Shown here piece after piece: positions 34,036-41,900 of a stretch of DNA of 64,000 nucleotides. Origin of the DNA: Candidatus Kapaibacterium sp. (GTDB lineage: Bacteria > Bacteroidota > Ignavibacteria > Kapaibacteriales > JAEUSM01); contig JAEUSM010000017.1 of NCBI GenBank assembly GCA_016788785.1, forward strand, positions 62,001 through 126,000, read 5' to 3'. Under the pieces are notes generated by a model that ran no database searches, was not told the origin of the DNA, and saw nothing but the letters and a program-made list of their open reading frames with translations. The position numbers and the translations under genes are program-made. Numbering within the stretch: the stretch's first letter is position 1; each line of letters opens with the position of its first letter.

Positions 34036-34403
34036 CAAAAGATAAAATTGGTTTGTAATTGATAACTATTCAAATTCATTTTTTTTTTTTCAGCCTTCGA
34101 TTCTTTTCGTTTTCGTTCAAACGATAAATGAATGAGTGTTACTTCTATAAGTAGTGAGATAAAAATCCCAATTACCAATGCAATCATCATTGCTATGTGG
34201 TTGAAATAAGCTATAGTGAGTGCATATCCTACTAACACACTTATTACCACAATTCTAATGACCATGCTACTCAGTACCAAAGAAATGCATTTTGACATTT
34301 CTTCCTTTTTCATAGCAATATTTCCAACAATGTACCCAACTAAAGAGTTCAATACACTAACTATGAATGCTAACGAAATAGATATTACTGTAGAGTAATT
34401 CAC
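34035..34403 (-). CDS. AtpI-like small membrane protein
   Basis: 122 residues starting at GTG (34403). Three to four hydrophobic helices (about 5-28, 41-61, 66-95) and a basic C-terminal tail of ~25 residues. It sits between the atpZ-type gene and atpB, where AtpI-family proteins that help c-ring assembly or carry magnesium are found. Sequence similarity is too weak for a firm name. Confidence 0.6.
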   Translation of the reverse strand: MNYSTVISISLAFIVSVLNSLVGYIVGNIAMKKEEMSKCISLVLSSMVIRIVVISVLVGYALTIAYFNHIAMMIALVIGIFISLLIEVTLIHLSFERKRKESKAEKKKMNLNSYQLQTNFIF

Positions 34404-34425
34404 GATTGATAAGTACTATCGTTCA

Positions 34426-34659
34426 TTATAACGAATCTTTTGATTTGGTAACTGTTCGAAAAAATGCAATCATTGCAACGACACAGAAAAAGAAAACAAC
34501 AATCAAAATCCCGTACGGTGTAGATTCTAACCAAATATCAATTCCATATCCAATAAGAATTCCCAAACCGATAGTCGTTGCAAATTGAAAACCAAGTCCT
34601 ATGTAGGGAGCTAATTGTTTAACAATTGTGCTTTTTGTAGTATTTGTTTCATTTTTCAC
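34426..34659 (-). CDS. atpZ: AtpZ/AtpI-type small protein (ATP synthase 'gene 1')
   Basis: 77 residues starting at GTG (34659); the only nearby ATG is in another frame. Charged N-terminus, then two helices; the first, Y-I-G-L-G-F-Q-F-A-T-T-I-G-L-G-I-L-I-G-Y-G-I-D, is the typical AtpZ/AtpI pattern. First gene of the ATP synthase operon. The symbol reflects family position; AtpZ and AtpI names overlap in the literature. Confidence 0.75.
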   Translation of the reverse strand: MKNETNTTKSTIVKQLAPYIGLGFQFATTIGLGILIGYGIDIWLESTPYGILIVVFFFCVVAMIAFFRTVTKSKDSL

Positions 34660-34691
34660 TGTACTTTACCAAAAATTTATGTACAGATGTA

Positions 34692-34722
34692 CAAAAATAC
34701 CACATTCCAAACAAATATCAAA
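34692..34722 (-). promoter_or_regulatory. Promoter of the ATP synthase operon
   Basis: On the minus strand TTTG (34722-34719), 19 bases, then TATTTTTG (34699-34692): a full Bacteroidota-type promoter (TTTG-N19-TAnnTTTG). It is about 33 bases before the GTG of the first gene. This is the best promoter match found in the window. Confidence 0.65.
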
Positions 34723-34779
34723 GGATTTGTTTTGAAAAGTGGCATCTTACTGTGTCAATGTTGTATTTTTACGTTGCAA

Positions 34780-35433
34780 TTAGGTATTATTAGACTTTTT
34801 CTGCAAAAAATCCTTCACAGCATCTATATTTGGTTTTGGAATCGGAGTTGTCTTTGCTTCTTCTTGTGAAGATGCTTTCAGCTCAGATAATACCCTATTC
34901 TTATTTGCAGTTTTTGGGTCAGTACCTAAGGATGGGTCGTCTGGTGAAAACAAAAAGTCATCTTTCTTTTGTTTAAGTGCACTTTCTGATTCATTTTCTT
35001 TCAAATTTAGTTGCTGACGTAAGGTTGCTTCTTTTTGTTCACGTGAAATAGCTGCCATTAATTCTGGTGAAAGTATATCTCGAAGTTTATCAAAAATCAA
35101 ACCTCGAGTAAATGGTTTCGAAACAAAATCTGCAGCACCATTTTTTATTGCAGTAGTCAAATTCTCAACATCAGGCGAAGCTGTCACGATAACAACGGGA
35201 GTTTCTTTGATTGCCTTAATATGTTTTATCATTTTCAAGGTGATTAAGCCAGATATTTCAGGCATTAACACATCTAAAAAGATGATGACAGGCTTTACTT
35301 CCAATGCCATTGCAACACCTTCAAATCCATTTGAGGCGACAACTGGTGTAAAACCAAAACTTTCTAATGTTTTCATCAGAATTCGTTGCATCCAAACGTC
35401 GTCATCGATAATTATTGCAGGATATTTGCTCAT
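34780..35433 (-). CDS. Single-domain response regulator with long polar tail
   Basis: 217 residues. A receiver domain covers about 4-122 (acidic pocket Asp10, Asp11; phosphoacceptor Asp54 in F-L-D-V-L-M-P; Thr in I-V-T-A-S; Lys in S-K-P-F). The remaining ~95 residues are rich in Lys, Glu, Ser and Gln and look disordered, with no DNA-binding or enzyme domain. It may act through protein contacts, as in CheY- or Spo0F-like relays. No kinase gene is adjacent. Confidence 0.85.
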   Translation of the reverse strand: MSKYPAIIIDDDVWMQRILMKTLESFGFTPVVASNGFEGVAMALEVKPVIIFLDVLMPEISGLITLKMIKHIKAIKETPVVIVTASPDVENLTTAIKNGAADFVSKPFTRGLIFDKLRDILSPELMAAISREQKEATLRQQLNLKENESESALKQKKDDFLFSPDDPSLGTDPKTANKNRVLSELKASSQEEAKTTPIPKPNIDAVKDFLQKKSNNT

Positions 35434-35598
35434 GGTGTATTTGAAAGGTTGTTCGTAAAAATGATATGAACAAAACTTAATAAACTTGTACTTTTTGTTT
35501 GACCTTTACAAAAATACTAAATTCATGGAACTTTATGAAAAATTCTTTAGTTTTCTACCTCAAATACAATTTCTACAATTATATAGTTCCAATTTTTG

Positions 35599-35606
35599 TA
35601 TCTTTG
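35599..35606 (+). promoter_or_regulatory. -7 element of the acyl-CoA dehydrogenase gene
   Basis: TATCTTTG, identical to the -7 element before the Rieske gene, 47 bases upstream of the ATG at 35653. The expected -33 TTG is not clear. Confidence 0.5.
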
Positions 35607-35652
35607 TAGTTATTCTGAATTACATTTGTACTGTCATTAAACGAAAAAATAT

Positions 35653-36801
35653 ATGTTCAATACACAATTAAACGAAACGCAGCTACTAATTAAAGAAACA
35701 GCTGCTCAATTTGCTGCAGAACGCGTTTATCCTTCAGCTCAAGAACGAGATATTACTGCTTCATTCCCTTCAGACATAGTTCGTGAAATGGGTGAACTAG
35801 GCTTTATGGGAATGATGATAGACCCAGAATGGGGTGGTAGTGGTCTTGACGCAGTTTCTTATGTTGTAGCAATGGAAGAAATTTCAAAGGCAGATGCCTC
35901 AGTTGGTGTCATAATGTCCGTTAACAATTCTTTAGTTTGTTGGGGAATAGTTACTTACGGAACAGACGATCAGAAAGAACGATTTTTAAAACCATTAGCA
36001 TCAGGTCAAAAACTTGGTGCTTTTTGTTTGAGTGAGCCAGAGGCAGGTTCTGACGCAACTTCTCAGTACACCAATGCTCATCAAGAAGGTGAGTATTGGG
36101 TATTGAATGGTACAAAAAATTGGATTACCAATGGAACATCTGCCAATACATATTTAGTTTTTGCTCAAACAGATAGAGAAAAACGTCATAAAGGTATCAC
36201 TTGTTTTTTAGTAGATAGAAATACCGAAGGTTTTGAACCTGGTAAAAAAGAAGACAAATTGGGTATTCGTTCTTCCGATACGTGTTCTATTGGTCTCATG
36301 AATGTTCGTGTTCATGAATCTGACATTTTAGGTGGAGTAGGTAACGGATTCAAAATCGCAATGGAAAGCTTAAACGGAGGAAGAATTGGTATTGCAGCTC
36401 AAGCTTTAGGAATTGCTCAAGCGGCTTTTGAAGCAGCGTTGAAATATTCTAAAGAACGTAAAGCTTTTGGTAAGCCAATTTGCGAATTACAGGCGATTCA
36501 AATGAAATTAGCTGATATGTCAATGAAAATTGATGCCGCAAGACTGTTGATTCACAAAGCAGCATCGATGAAAGACAATCATCAAACCTATATTAAAGAG
36601 GCTGCTCATGCAAAATTATTTGCATCTAAAACAGCCGTAGAAGTAGCGTTAGAAGCAATTCAAGTACATGGTGGTTATGGTTATGTACGTGAATATAATG
36701 TAGAAAGATATTTACGTGATGCCAAAATCACAGAAATTTATGAAGGCACTTCTGAAATTCAACATATTGTCATCGCTCGAGAGCTTCTTAAAGCACTTTA
36801 A
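35653..36801 (+). CDS. Acyl-CoA dehydrogenase (short-chain/butyryl-type)
   Basis: 382 residues. FAD-binding blocks F-C-L-S-E-P-E-A-G-S-D and W-I-T-N-G, the middle domain K-L-G-I-R-S-S-D-T-C and the C-terminal Q-V-H-G-G-Y-G-Y-V-R-E-Y, with the catalytic Glu364 in I-Y-E-G-T-S-E. Glu at this place is the position used by short- and medium-chain enzymes. It oxidises acyl-CoA to enoyl-CoA in beta-oxidation or amino acid breakdown, passing electrons to ETF. It stands alone with its own promoter and terminator. Confidence 0.93.
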   Translation: MFNTQLNETQLLIKETAAQFAAERVYPSAQERDITASFPSDIVREMGELGFMGMMIDPEWGGSGLDAVSYVVAMEEISKADASVGVIMSVNNSLVCWGIVTYGTDDQKERFLKPLASGQKLGAFCLSEPEAGSDATSQYTNAHQEGEYWVLNGTKNWITNGTSANTYLVFAQTDREKRHKGITCFLVDRNTEGFEPGKKEDKLGIRSSDTCSIGLMNVRVHESDILGGVGNGFKIAMESLNGGRIGIAAQALGIAQAAFEAALKYSKERKAFGKPICELQAIQMKLADMSMKIDAARLLIHKAASMKDNHQTYIKEAAHAKLFASKTAVEVALEAIQVHGGYGYVREYNVERYLRDAKITEIYEGTSEIQHIVIARELLKAL

Positions 36802-36813
36802 TCCAACTCCTAT

Positions 36814-36843
36814 AAGCCTTTTCAGTTGAAAAGGCTTTTTTTT
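36814..36843 (+). terminator. Terminator after the acyl-CoA dehydrogenase gene
   Basis: AAGCCTTTTC-loop-GAAAAGGCTT followed by a T tract, 12 bases after the stop codon. Confidence 0.9.
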
Positions 36844-36870
36844 ATCATAAAATGAACTTTTGTACGTAAT

Positions 36871-36888
36871 TAGTTGTTCAAACAACTA
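36871..36888. promoter_or_regulatory. Perfect palindromic operator upstream of marR
   Basis: TAGTTGTT-CA-AACAACTA, an exact 8-2-8 inverted repeat 10 bases before the MarR-type gene start. MarR proteins usually bind 16-20-base palindromes of this kind over their own promoter. A weaker relative, TTGTTACAACA, is found at about 37366-37376 before the pirin gene. Confidence 0.65.
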
Positions 36889-36898
36889 TTAGTTAGAC

Positions 36899-37330
36899 AT
36901 GGAAACACAACGAAGCTGTTTAAAAAGCTCATTAGGCTACTTACTAAATATAGCACAATCTACTGTACAACGTAGGTTGCTTCATGCATTCAAAGATGCT
37001 GGATATGACATTACTGTTGAACAATGGACAGTACTTGTGCATCTTTGGGAACAAGATGGCGTCTCTCAACAAGAACTTTCTATGGCAACTGGAAAAGATA
37101 ATGCATCTATCTGTAGATTGATAGATTCATTGGAAAAACGCAATTTAGTAGTAAGAGTTCCGAATAAAAGTGATAGAAGAATCAATGTTATCTACATGAC
37201 TTCTGCAGCTAAATCAATACGGACAGATTTGGTACAAATTGCCGAAGATACATTTTCTGATTTACTCAATAACGTAACTCAATCCGATAAAGAAACATTT
37301 TATTCTGTTTTGAAAACTCTCTCAGAGTAG
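36899..37330 (+). CDS. MarR family transcriptional regulator
   Basis: 143 residues with the winged helix fold: the recognition helix region S-Q-Q-E-L-S-M-A-T-G-K-D-N-A-S-I-C-R-L-I-D-S-L-E-K-R-N-L-V and the wing D-R-R. Cys6 near the N-terminus and Cys in the recognition helix region (I-C-R-L) could sense oxidants or quinones, as in some MarR proteins, but this is untested. Placed before pirin-YceI-pirin and behind a perfect palindrome, it is their likely repressor. Confidence 0.9.
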   Translation: METQRSCLKSSLGYLLNIAQSTVQRRLLHAFKDAGYDITVEQWTVLVHLWEQDGVSQQELSMATGKDNASICRLIDSLEKRNLVVRVPNKSDRRINVIYMTSAAKSIRTDLVQIAEDTFSDLLNNVTQSDKETFYSVLKTLSE

Positions 37331-37396
37331 AAAAAATTTTACTTTTTTATTTGCATAAACAAATATTGTTACAACATATATATTACAGGTTCGTCA

Positions 37397-38236
37397 ATGC
37401 ATAGGAAATCGTTTATTCTAACAGGTTTTGCAGCGATACTTACTTCTAACAGTTTGTATGCTAATGTAAAATCGTATTTATCCTCAAAATTTGCGAAAAA
37501 AACAATGGAAACTACTGCAAACAGTGCAAATGTGATTTTGCACAAAGCTTCTACAAGAGGTCATGCGAATCATGGCTGGTTGGACTCTTATCATACCTTT
37601 AGTTTTGCCAATTACTATGATGAGTCACGTGTTCATTTTGGTGCTTTACGAGTTCTCAATGATGATAAAATTGACGGTGGCACTGGTTTTTCCAAACACC
37701 CACACTCAAATATGGAAATAATTTCCATTCCTATTTATGGTGCATTAGAACACAAAGATAGCATGGGCAATACAACAGTTATCCAAACTAATGACATTCA
37801 AATTATGTCTGCCGGAACTGGTGTTACACACTCTGAATACAATCATTTGAAAGATGCTGTTTCGAATTTTTTACAGATCTGGGTATTTCCAGCTGAAAAA
37901 AATATCGCTCCAAATTACGACCAAATGACGTTAAATCCAGCAGACCGCTATGGGAAATTAGTTCCTATAGTTTCGCCAGCAGGTGAGCCGGGAGTTACTA
38001 TCAACCAAAATGCTTGGTTTCATAGAGGAACTTTAGTAAAAGACAGCATTACCAATTACAAACTACATTCTCCTAATAATGGTGTCTATGCTTTTATTAT
38101 CAATGGAGATGTTACTATCAATGACCAACCATTAGAACGTCGTGATGGTGCTGGTTTTACAAATACTCAAGAATTACAAATAAACGCCATTTCTGAAGCA
38201 GATGTACTGCTTATTGAAGTGCCAATGCTACAATAA
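37397..38236 (+). CDS. Pirin family protein with N-terminal leader (quercetinase-type)
   Basis: 279 residues. The double cupin with all four metal ligands is seen: His101 and His103 (K-H-P-H-S-N-M-E), His145 and Glu147 (G-V-T-H-S-E). The C-terminal half matches the YhhW-type shorter cupin. The first ~36 residues form a hydrophobic leader (F-I-L-T-G-F-A-A-I-L...L-Y-A), which looks like a signal peptide; pirins are normally cytoplasmic. An internal ATG at codon 37 would give a normal-length protein, so either the protein is exported or the true start is 37505. Pirins of this type can oxidise flavonols or act in redox control. Confidence 0.85.
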   Translation: MHRKSFILTGFAAILTSNSLYANVKSYLSSKFAKKTMETTANSANVILHKASTRGHANHGWLDSYHTFSFANYYDESRVHFGALRVLNDDKIDGGTGFSKHPHSNMEIISIPIYGALEHKDSMGNTTVIQTNDIQIMSAGTGVTHSEYNHLKDAVSNFLQIWVFPAEKNIAPNYDQMTLNPADRYGKLVPIVSPAGEPGVTINQNAWFHRGTLVKDSITNYKLHSPNNGVYAFIINGDVTINDQPLERRDGAGFTNTQELQINAISEADVLLIEVPMLQ

Positions 38237-38268
38237 TTTTTTAATCATATTTATTTAAAGGACTACAC

Positions 38269-38799
38269 ATGTCAACTACATGGAAAATTGATCAATCACA
38301 TTCTGATGTGAACTTTAAAGTTAAACACTTAATGATTTCAACTGTCACAGGAAAATTTGAATCCTATGATGGAACTGTTGAACAACCAAACCCAGATTCA
38401 TTCGAAGGATCTGCAATTTCTTTTACTGCAGATGTAAAAAGCATTTCTACCGGTGTTGCAGATCGTGACAATCACCTTCGTTCCAATGATTTCTTTAATG
38501 CGGATGAATTTCCAACGATGAAATTTGAAGCTTCTTCGTTTGAGAAAACTTCTGATGACGAATATCAATTGAATGGTCATCTTACTATTCGCGACAATAC
38601 AAAACCGGTTTCATTGCGTGCGACATTCAATGGTATTACTTCCGATATGTGGGGAGGAACTCGTGCTGGATTTGAAATAACTGGTACTATCAAAAGAAAA
38701 GAATTTGGCTTACTTTGGAACGCTACTACCGAGTTAGGTGGAGTCGTAGTAAGTGATGATGTAAAGTTAGCATTAGACGTACAACTTGTAAAACAATAA
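38269..38799 (+). CDS. YceI family protein (copy 3 of 3)
   Basis: 176 residues with no signal peptide. Opens T-W-K-I-D-Q-S-H-S-D-V-N-F-K-V-K-H and has D-R-D-N-H-L-R-S-N-D-F-F-N-A-D-E-F-P; this is the cytoplasmic YceI form that often accompanies MarR regulators and pirins. A good ribosome site (AAAGGA) lies 9 bases upstream. Probably binds a hydrophobic or isoprenoid molecule. Between the two pirin genes. Confidence 0.9.
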   Translation: MSTTWKIDQSHSDVNFKVKHLMISTVTGKFESYDGTVEQPNPDSFEGSAISFTADVKSISTGVADRDNHLRSNDFFNADEFPTMKFEASSFEKTSDDEYQLNGHLTIRDNTKPVSLRATFNGITSDMWGGTRAGFEITGTIKRKEFGLLWNATTELGGVVVSDDVKLALDVQLVKQ

Positions 38800-38807
38800 C
38801 AAGAATC

Positions 38808-38850
38808 TTTCATCAATGTCGCAACAACTATTGTTGCGACATTGATGAAA
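38808..38850. terminator. Perfect 20-bp inverted repeat between yceI and the second pirin gene
   Basis: Two 20-base arms (38808-38827 and 38831-38850) pair without mismatch around a three-base loop. It begins 8 bases after the YceI stop and ends 15 bases before the pirin ATG. There is no strong T tract, so it may be an attenuator, an mRNA stability element or a protein site rather than a simple terminator. Confidence 0.6.
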
Positions 38851-38865
38851 TTCTGAAAGAAACTT

Positions 38866-39717
38866 ATGGAAACATCCATTATTATTGCATCTCCATTGCA
38901 TCAACAATTAGGTCCTAACCTTGTTATCAATGCACCGATTCCAACACGGCAAATACCAAATGTTGATCCTTTTTTACTTTTACACCATTTTGGACCAATT
39001 GAAGTAAGTTCAAAACACGATTTTTTAGTTCCACCCCATCCTCACAAGGGATTCGAAGCTATAACATTTCTTTTCAGTGGTTCCGTTGAGCATAAAGATT
39101 CATTAGGAAATTCCGGCATTCTTCATTCTGGTGATATTCAATGGATGACAGCCGGTAATGGTATCGAACACCAAGAAGGATATCCTTATGATGACAAAAC
39201 GCAAACGTTGGAAGGAATCCAATTATGGGTAAATTTACCTGCGAGTTCTAAACGTGAAGCACCTCGTTATCAGGATATTCAATCAAAAGACATTCCTGAA
39301 GTAATAGAAGGTACTTCTGTCATTCGTGTTTTTGCAGGTACTTTTGATGGTAAAACTGCTCCAACAAAAACAGTTACTGATTTGACTGCACTGTATGGTA
39401 AAACAGAGAAAGGATATAAACGCGTTTTTGACATTCCCATGGGATATAATGCTATTTTGTATACATTACATGGTAATATTGAAGTACATTCTGGTGGAGA
39501 CTTTGTTGCTTCTGAAGGTTCCGCAATTGTAATAAACAATAGTAGCCAACCAATTGAGATAAAAACAACGGTTGATTCTCAATTTGTTTTGCTTTATGGA
39601 AAACCAATCAACGAACCCATTGCTACTTATGGTCCCTTCGTTATGAATTATCACGAAGAAATCAATGTAGCCATCCGAGAATACCGTTCAGGTGCATGGG
39701 GAAGCGTTGCTCAATAA
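38866..39717 (+). CDS. Pirin family protein (second copy)
   Basis: 283 residues. The N-terminal cupin holds H-P-H-K-G-F-E and later I-E-H-Q-E, giving the His/His/His/Glu metal set; the C-terminal cupin has the Pirin_C pattern ending in 'G-P-F-V-M-N'. No leader, unlike the first pirin. It is of the classic longer type, related to human pirin, while the first is YhhW-like, so this is not a recent duplication. Last gene of the MarR unit; 9 bases from convergent pepF. Confidence 0.88.
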   Translation: METSIIIASPLHQQLGPNLVINAPIPTRQIPNVDPFLLLHHFGPIEVSSKHDFLVPPHPHKGFEAITFLFSGSVEHKDSLGNSGILHSGDIQWMTAGNGIEHQEGYPYDDKTQTLEGIQLWVNLPASSKREAPRYQDIQSKDIPEVIEGTSVIRVFAGTFDGKTAPTKTVTDLTALYGKTEKGYKRVFDIPMGYNAILYTLHGNIEVHSGGDFVASEGSAIVINNSSQPIEIKTTVDSQFVLLYGKPINEPIATYGPFVMNYHEEINVAIREYRSGAWGSVAQ

Positions 39718-39726
39718 AGCAAATTA

Positions 39727-41439
39727 TTAAGAAAGTGCTTGAAGCTCTGACGACACAAATTCCATTAATTCTTTGAGGAATTGTGGAGTCAAGTTAAATT
39801 GAATTCCTGCGGCTTCATACACTTCTATCATATTTTTTGAACCACCCAATTTTAACGCCTCAAGGTACGATTGAATAGTTCCTTGAGGATTTTTTTTGTA
39901 GTTTGCCCACATCTGAACAGCTCCAATTTGAGCAATTCCGTAATCAATATAGTAGAATGGTGAACGGAAAATATGTTGAAATTGCCAACCTGTATGTTGA
40001 TACTCTTCTAATCCTTCACGAGAAATCGGTGCCCCTTTCCCAAAACGTTCAGTTAAATCTAACCAACATTGTTTGCGTTCTTCAGATGTGTGATTTGGAT
40101 TTTCATAGACCCAATGTTGAAACGCATCTACTTTCGCTATACGTGGCAATAACTCTATTACTCGTTCCAATTGTTGACGTTTTGCTTGAAGTAAATCTTC
40201 TTCATTAGTATAGAATTCATCCCAATAATCCATTGTCAATAGTTCCATAGACATTGAAGCAAATTCTGCTACTTCTTTGGGGAATGACTTGTAGGCTACA
40301 ATAGATTGATCTTTCGTTACAAAGGTATGAATCGCATGTCCAACTTCATGAAGAAGGGTTACAACATCGCGTTGCAAACCAACAGCATTCATAAAGATAA
40401 ATGGAATATGTCTGTCATATAATGGAGAATTATATCCACCCATTTCTTTAGATTTGCGAGATTCCAAATCTAAATGTCCAACTTCTTTCATAATCGCCAA
40501 ATATTCACCTAAACCAGGATGCAACCTGTTGAATATTCTTATACATCCATCAACGAGCTCTTCGGTGTTTGAAAATGGTTTGAGTGAGTTAGAGCCATAA
40601 ATATCCACAGATAAATCCCAAGGGCGAAGTTCATCAAGACCTAAAATTTGTTTACGAGTTTGTAAAATTTCATTTTCCAAAGGAAGCACATATTCTTCTA
40701 TTGCTTTATGAAAGACAAAACAATCTTCAGGAGTATATTCTAATCTATCAAAACTTTTGAATTGAAAATCTCGGAAGTTTTCTTCACCCGCATTTACCGC
40801 AATTTGATGACGTAATGATACTAATTCAGTAAATATTTCATCTAATTGGTTGTATTCATTCACACTTTGTGATGTGATTAGTTTCCAAACTTCTTCACGA
40901 ACTGATCTGTCTTCTGATTTTAGATACAATGACAATTGTGGAATTGTTTGCTCTTTTCCATCGTAAACAATGTTTCGTGAGGCAACAATACGTGAAAATT
41001 CATCTGTTTTTTTGGAAACTTGTACTTGCAATGGGATATTTTTTTCTGTAAATAAATCAAAAGAATTTTTGACTAAGGTACAATATCGTTCATAATAAGT
41101 ACCTTTCAATTCATCAATAAATTCAGATTCTAATAACTTTTTATTCAATGCCATCCATTGAGGACTAAGCTTTGGAATGATGTCATTGACAAAAAGTTCA
41201 TAGCGTTTACGATACTCTTGATTTGATGTATCACGAGATTTATTTATGTATGACCACGCCATTTCTGACGAAGCCACTCGTTGAAATTCCTGTAACTTGT
41301 CTATCCATTCAATGAATTCTACCACATTTGAAAACGTTGCTGATTGCAATCTTTCAAAATATGGAACGAAATCGTCATAACGAGATGGGTCAAAATCATT
41401 ATGTATAAAATACTGGGGTAGACGTTCAGGAATAATCAT
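39727..41439 (-). CDS. M3 family oligoendopeptidase F-like peptidase
   Basis: 570 residues. Zinc motif His364-Glu365-Val-Gly-His368 (L-L-H-E-V-G-H-A-I-H), third ligand Glu near 391 (E-F-A-S-M-S-M-E). Helical throughout with no signal peptide, so a cytoplasmic enzyme that trims short peptides. The sequence matches the Bacteroidota M3 group annotated as PepF-like. Last gene of a run from pyrF to here. Confidence 0.92.
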   Translation of the reverse strand: MIIPERLPQYFIHNDFDPSRYDDFVPYFERLQSATFSNVVEFIEWIDKLQEFQRVASSEMAWSYINKSRDTSNQEYRKRYELFVNDIIPKLSPQWMALNKKLLESEFIDELKGTYYERYCTLVKNSFDLFTEKNIPLQVQVSKKTDEFSRIVASRNIVYDGKEQTIPQLSLYLKSEDRSVREEVWKLITSQSVNEYNQLDEIFTELVSLRHQIAVNAGEENFRDFQFKSFDRLEYTPEDCFVFHKAIEEYVLPLENEILQTRKQILGLDELRPWDLSVDIYGSNSLKPFSNTEELVDGCIRIFNRLHPGLGEYLAIMKEVGHLDLESRKSKEMGGYNSPLYDRHIPFIFMNAVGLQRDVVTLLHEVGHAIHTFVTKDQSIVAYKSFPKEVAEFASMSMELLTMDYWDEFYTNEEDLLQAKRQQLERVIELLPRIAKVDAFQHWVYENPNHTSEERKQCWLDLTERFGKGAPISREGLEEYQHTGWQFQHIFRSPFYYIDYGIAQIGAVQMWANYKKNPQGTIQSYLEALKLGGSKNMIEVYEAAGIQFNLTPQFLKELMEFVSSELQALS

Positions 41440-41478
41440 TTTTTTTTCAGAGTAAAATCAATAAGGTAAAAGAATCAA

Positions 41479-41832
41479 TTAAAATGGGACGTCATCATCA
41501 GAAAATGGTGCTGATGCTTCATTGGTATACGAAGAATTGGATGGTGCATCACCTTGACGCTCCATTTTCCAACCGCGTAGCGATGTAATATACCCAGTAT
41601 TTCCATCTTTTCCTACATACGAACGACCTGTTAAGTTGAAGAAAATTTTCACAGTTTCATTTTTGCTGTAATCATCGAGTAATGAACATTTATCTTGAAC
41701 AAACTCAATTTTCACAAACTGTGGGTACATTCCATCTTGAACTTCCAAGACCACTTCTCGCTTTTTAAACTTCTCTGTTATTTGTTGTTCTGGAAACAAT
41801 TCACAAATGCTTCCTACTACTTCGTACGTCAT
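41479..41832 (-). CDS. DUF3127 protein with SSB-like acidic tail
   Basis: 117 residues. The body (about 1-90) is an OB-fold-like DUF3127 domain, ending with 'S-L-R-G-W-K-M-E-R', followed by a Ser/Asn-rich linker and the C-terminal D-D-D-V-P-F. This end is nearly the same as the tail of single-stranded DNA-binding protein (D-D-D-I-P-F), through which SSB recruits repair and replication proteins. It probably binds single-stranded nucleic acid, but this is not shown. Confidence 0.8.
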   Translation of the reverse strand: MTYEVVGSICELFPEQQITEKFKKREVVLEVQDGMYPQFVKIEFVQDKCSLLDDYSKNETVKIFFNLTGRSYVGKDGNTGYITSLRGWKMERQGDAPSNSSYTNEASAPFSDDDVPF

Positions 41833-41900
41833 CTATTCCTCTTTTTTCAATTCTAAAATACTAAATTACAAAAAAATTATCTTTTTCCATACTTTTTTAC

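Noticed and set aside
35486-35671. 61-codon open frame before the acyl-CoA dehydrogenase gene
   Set aside because: It covers the promoter -7 element and the start of the real gene; no conserved features.
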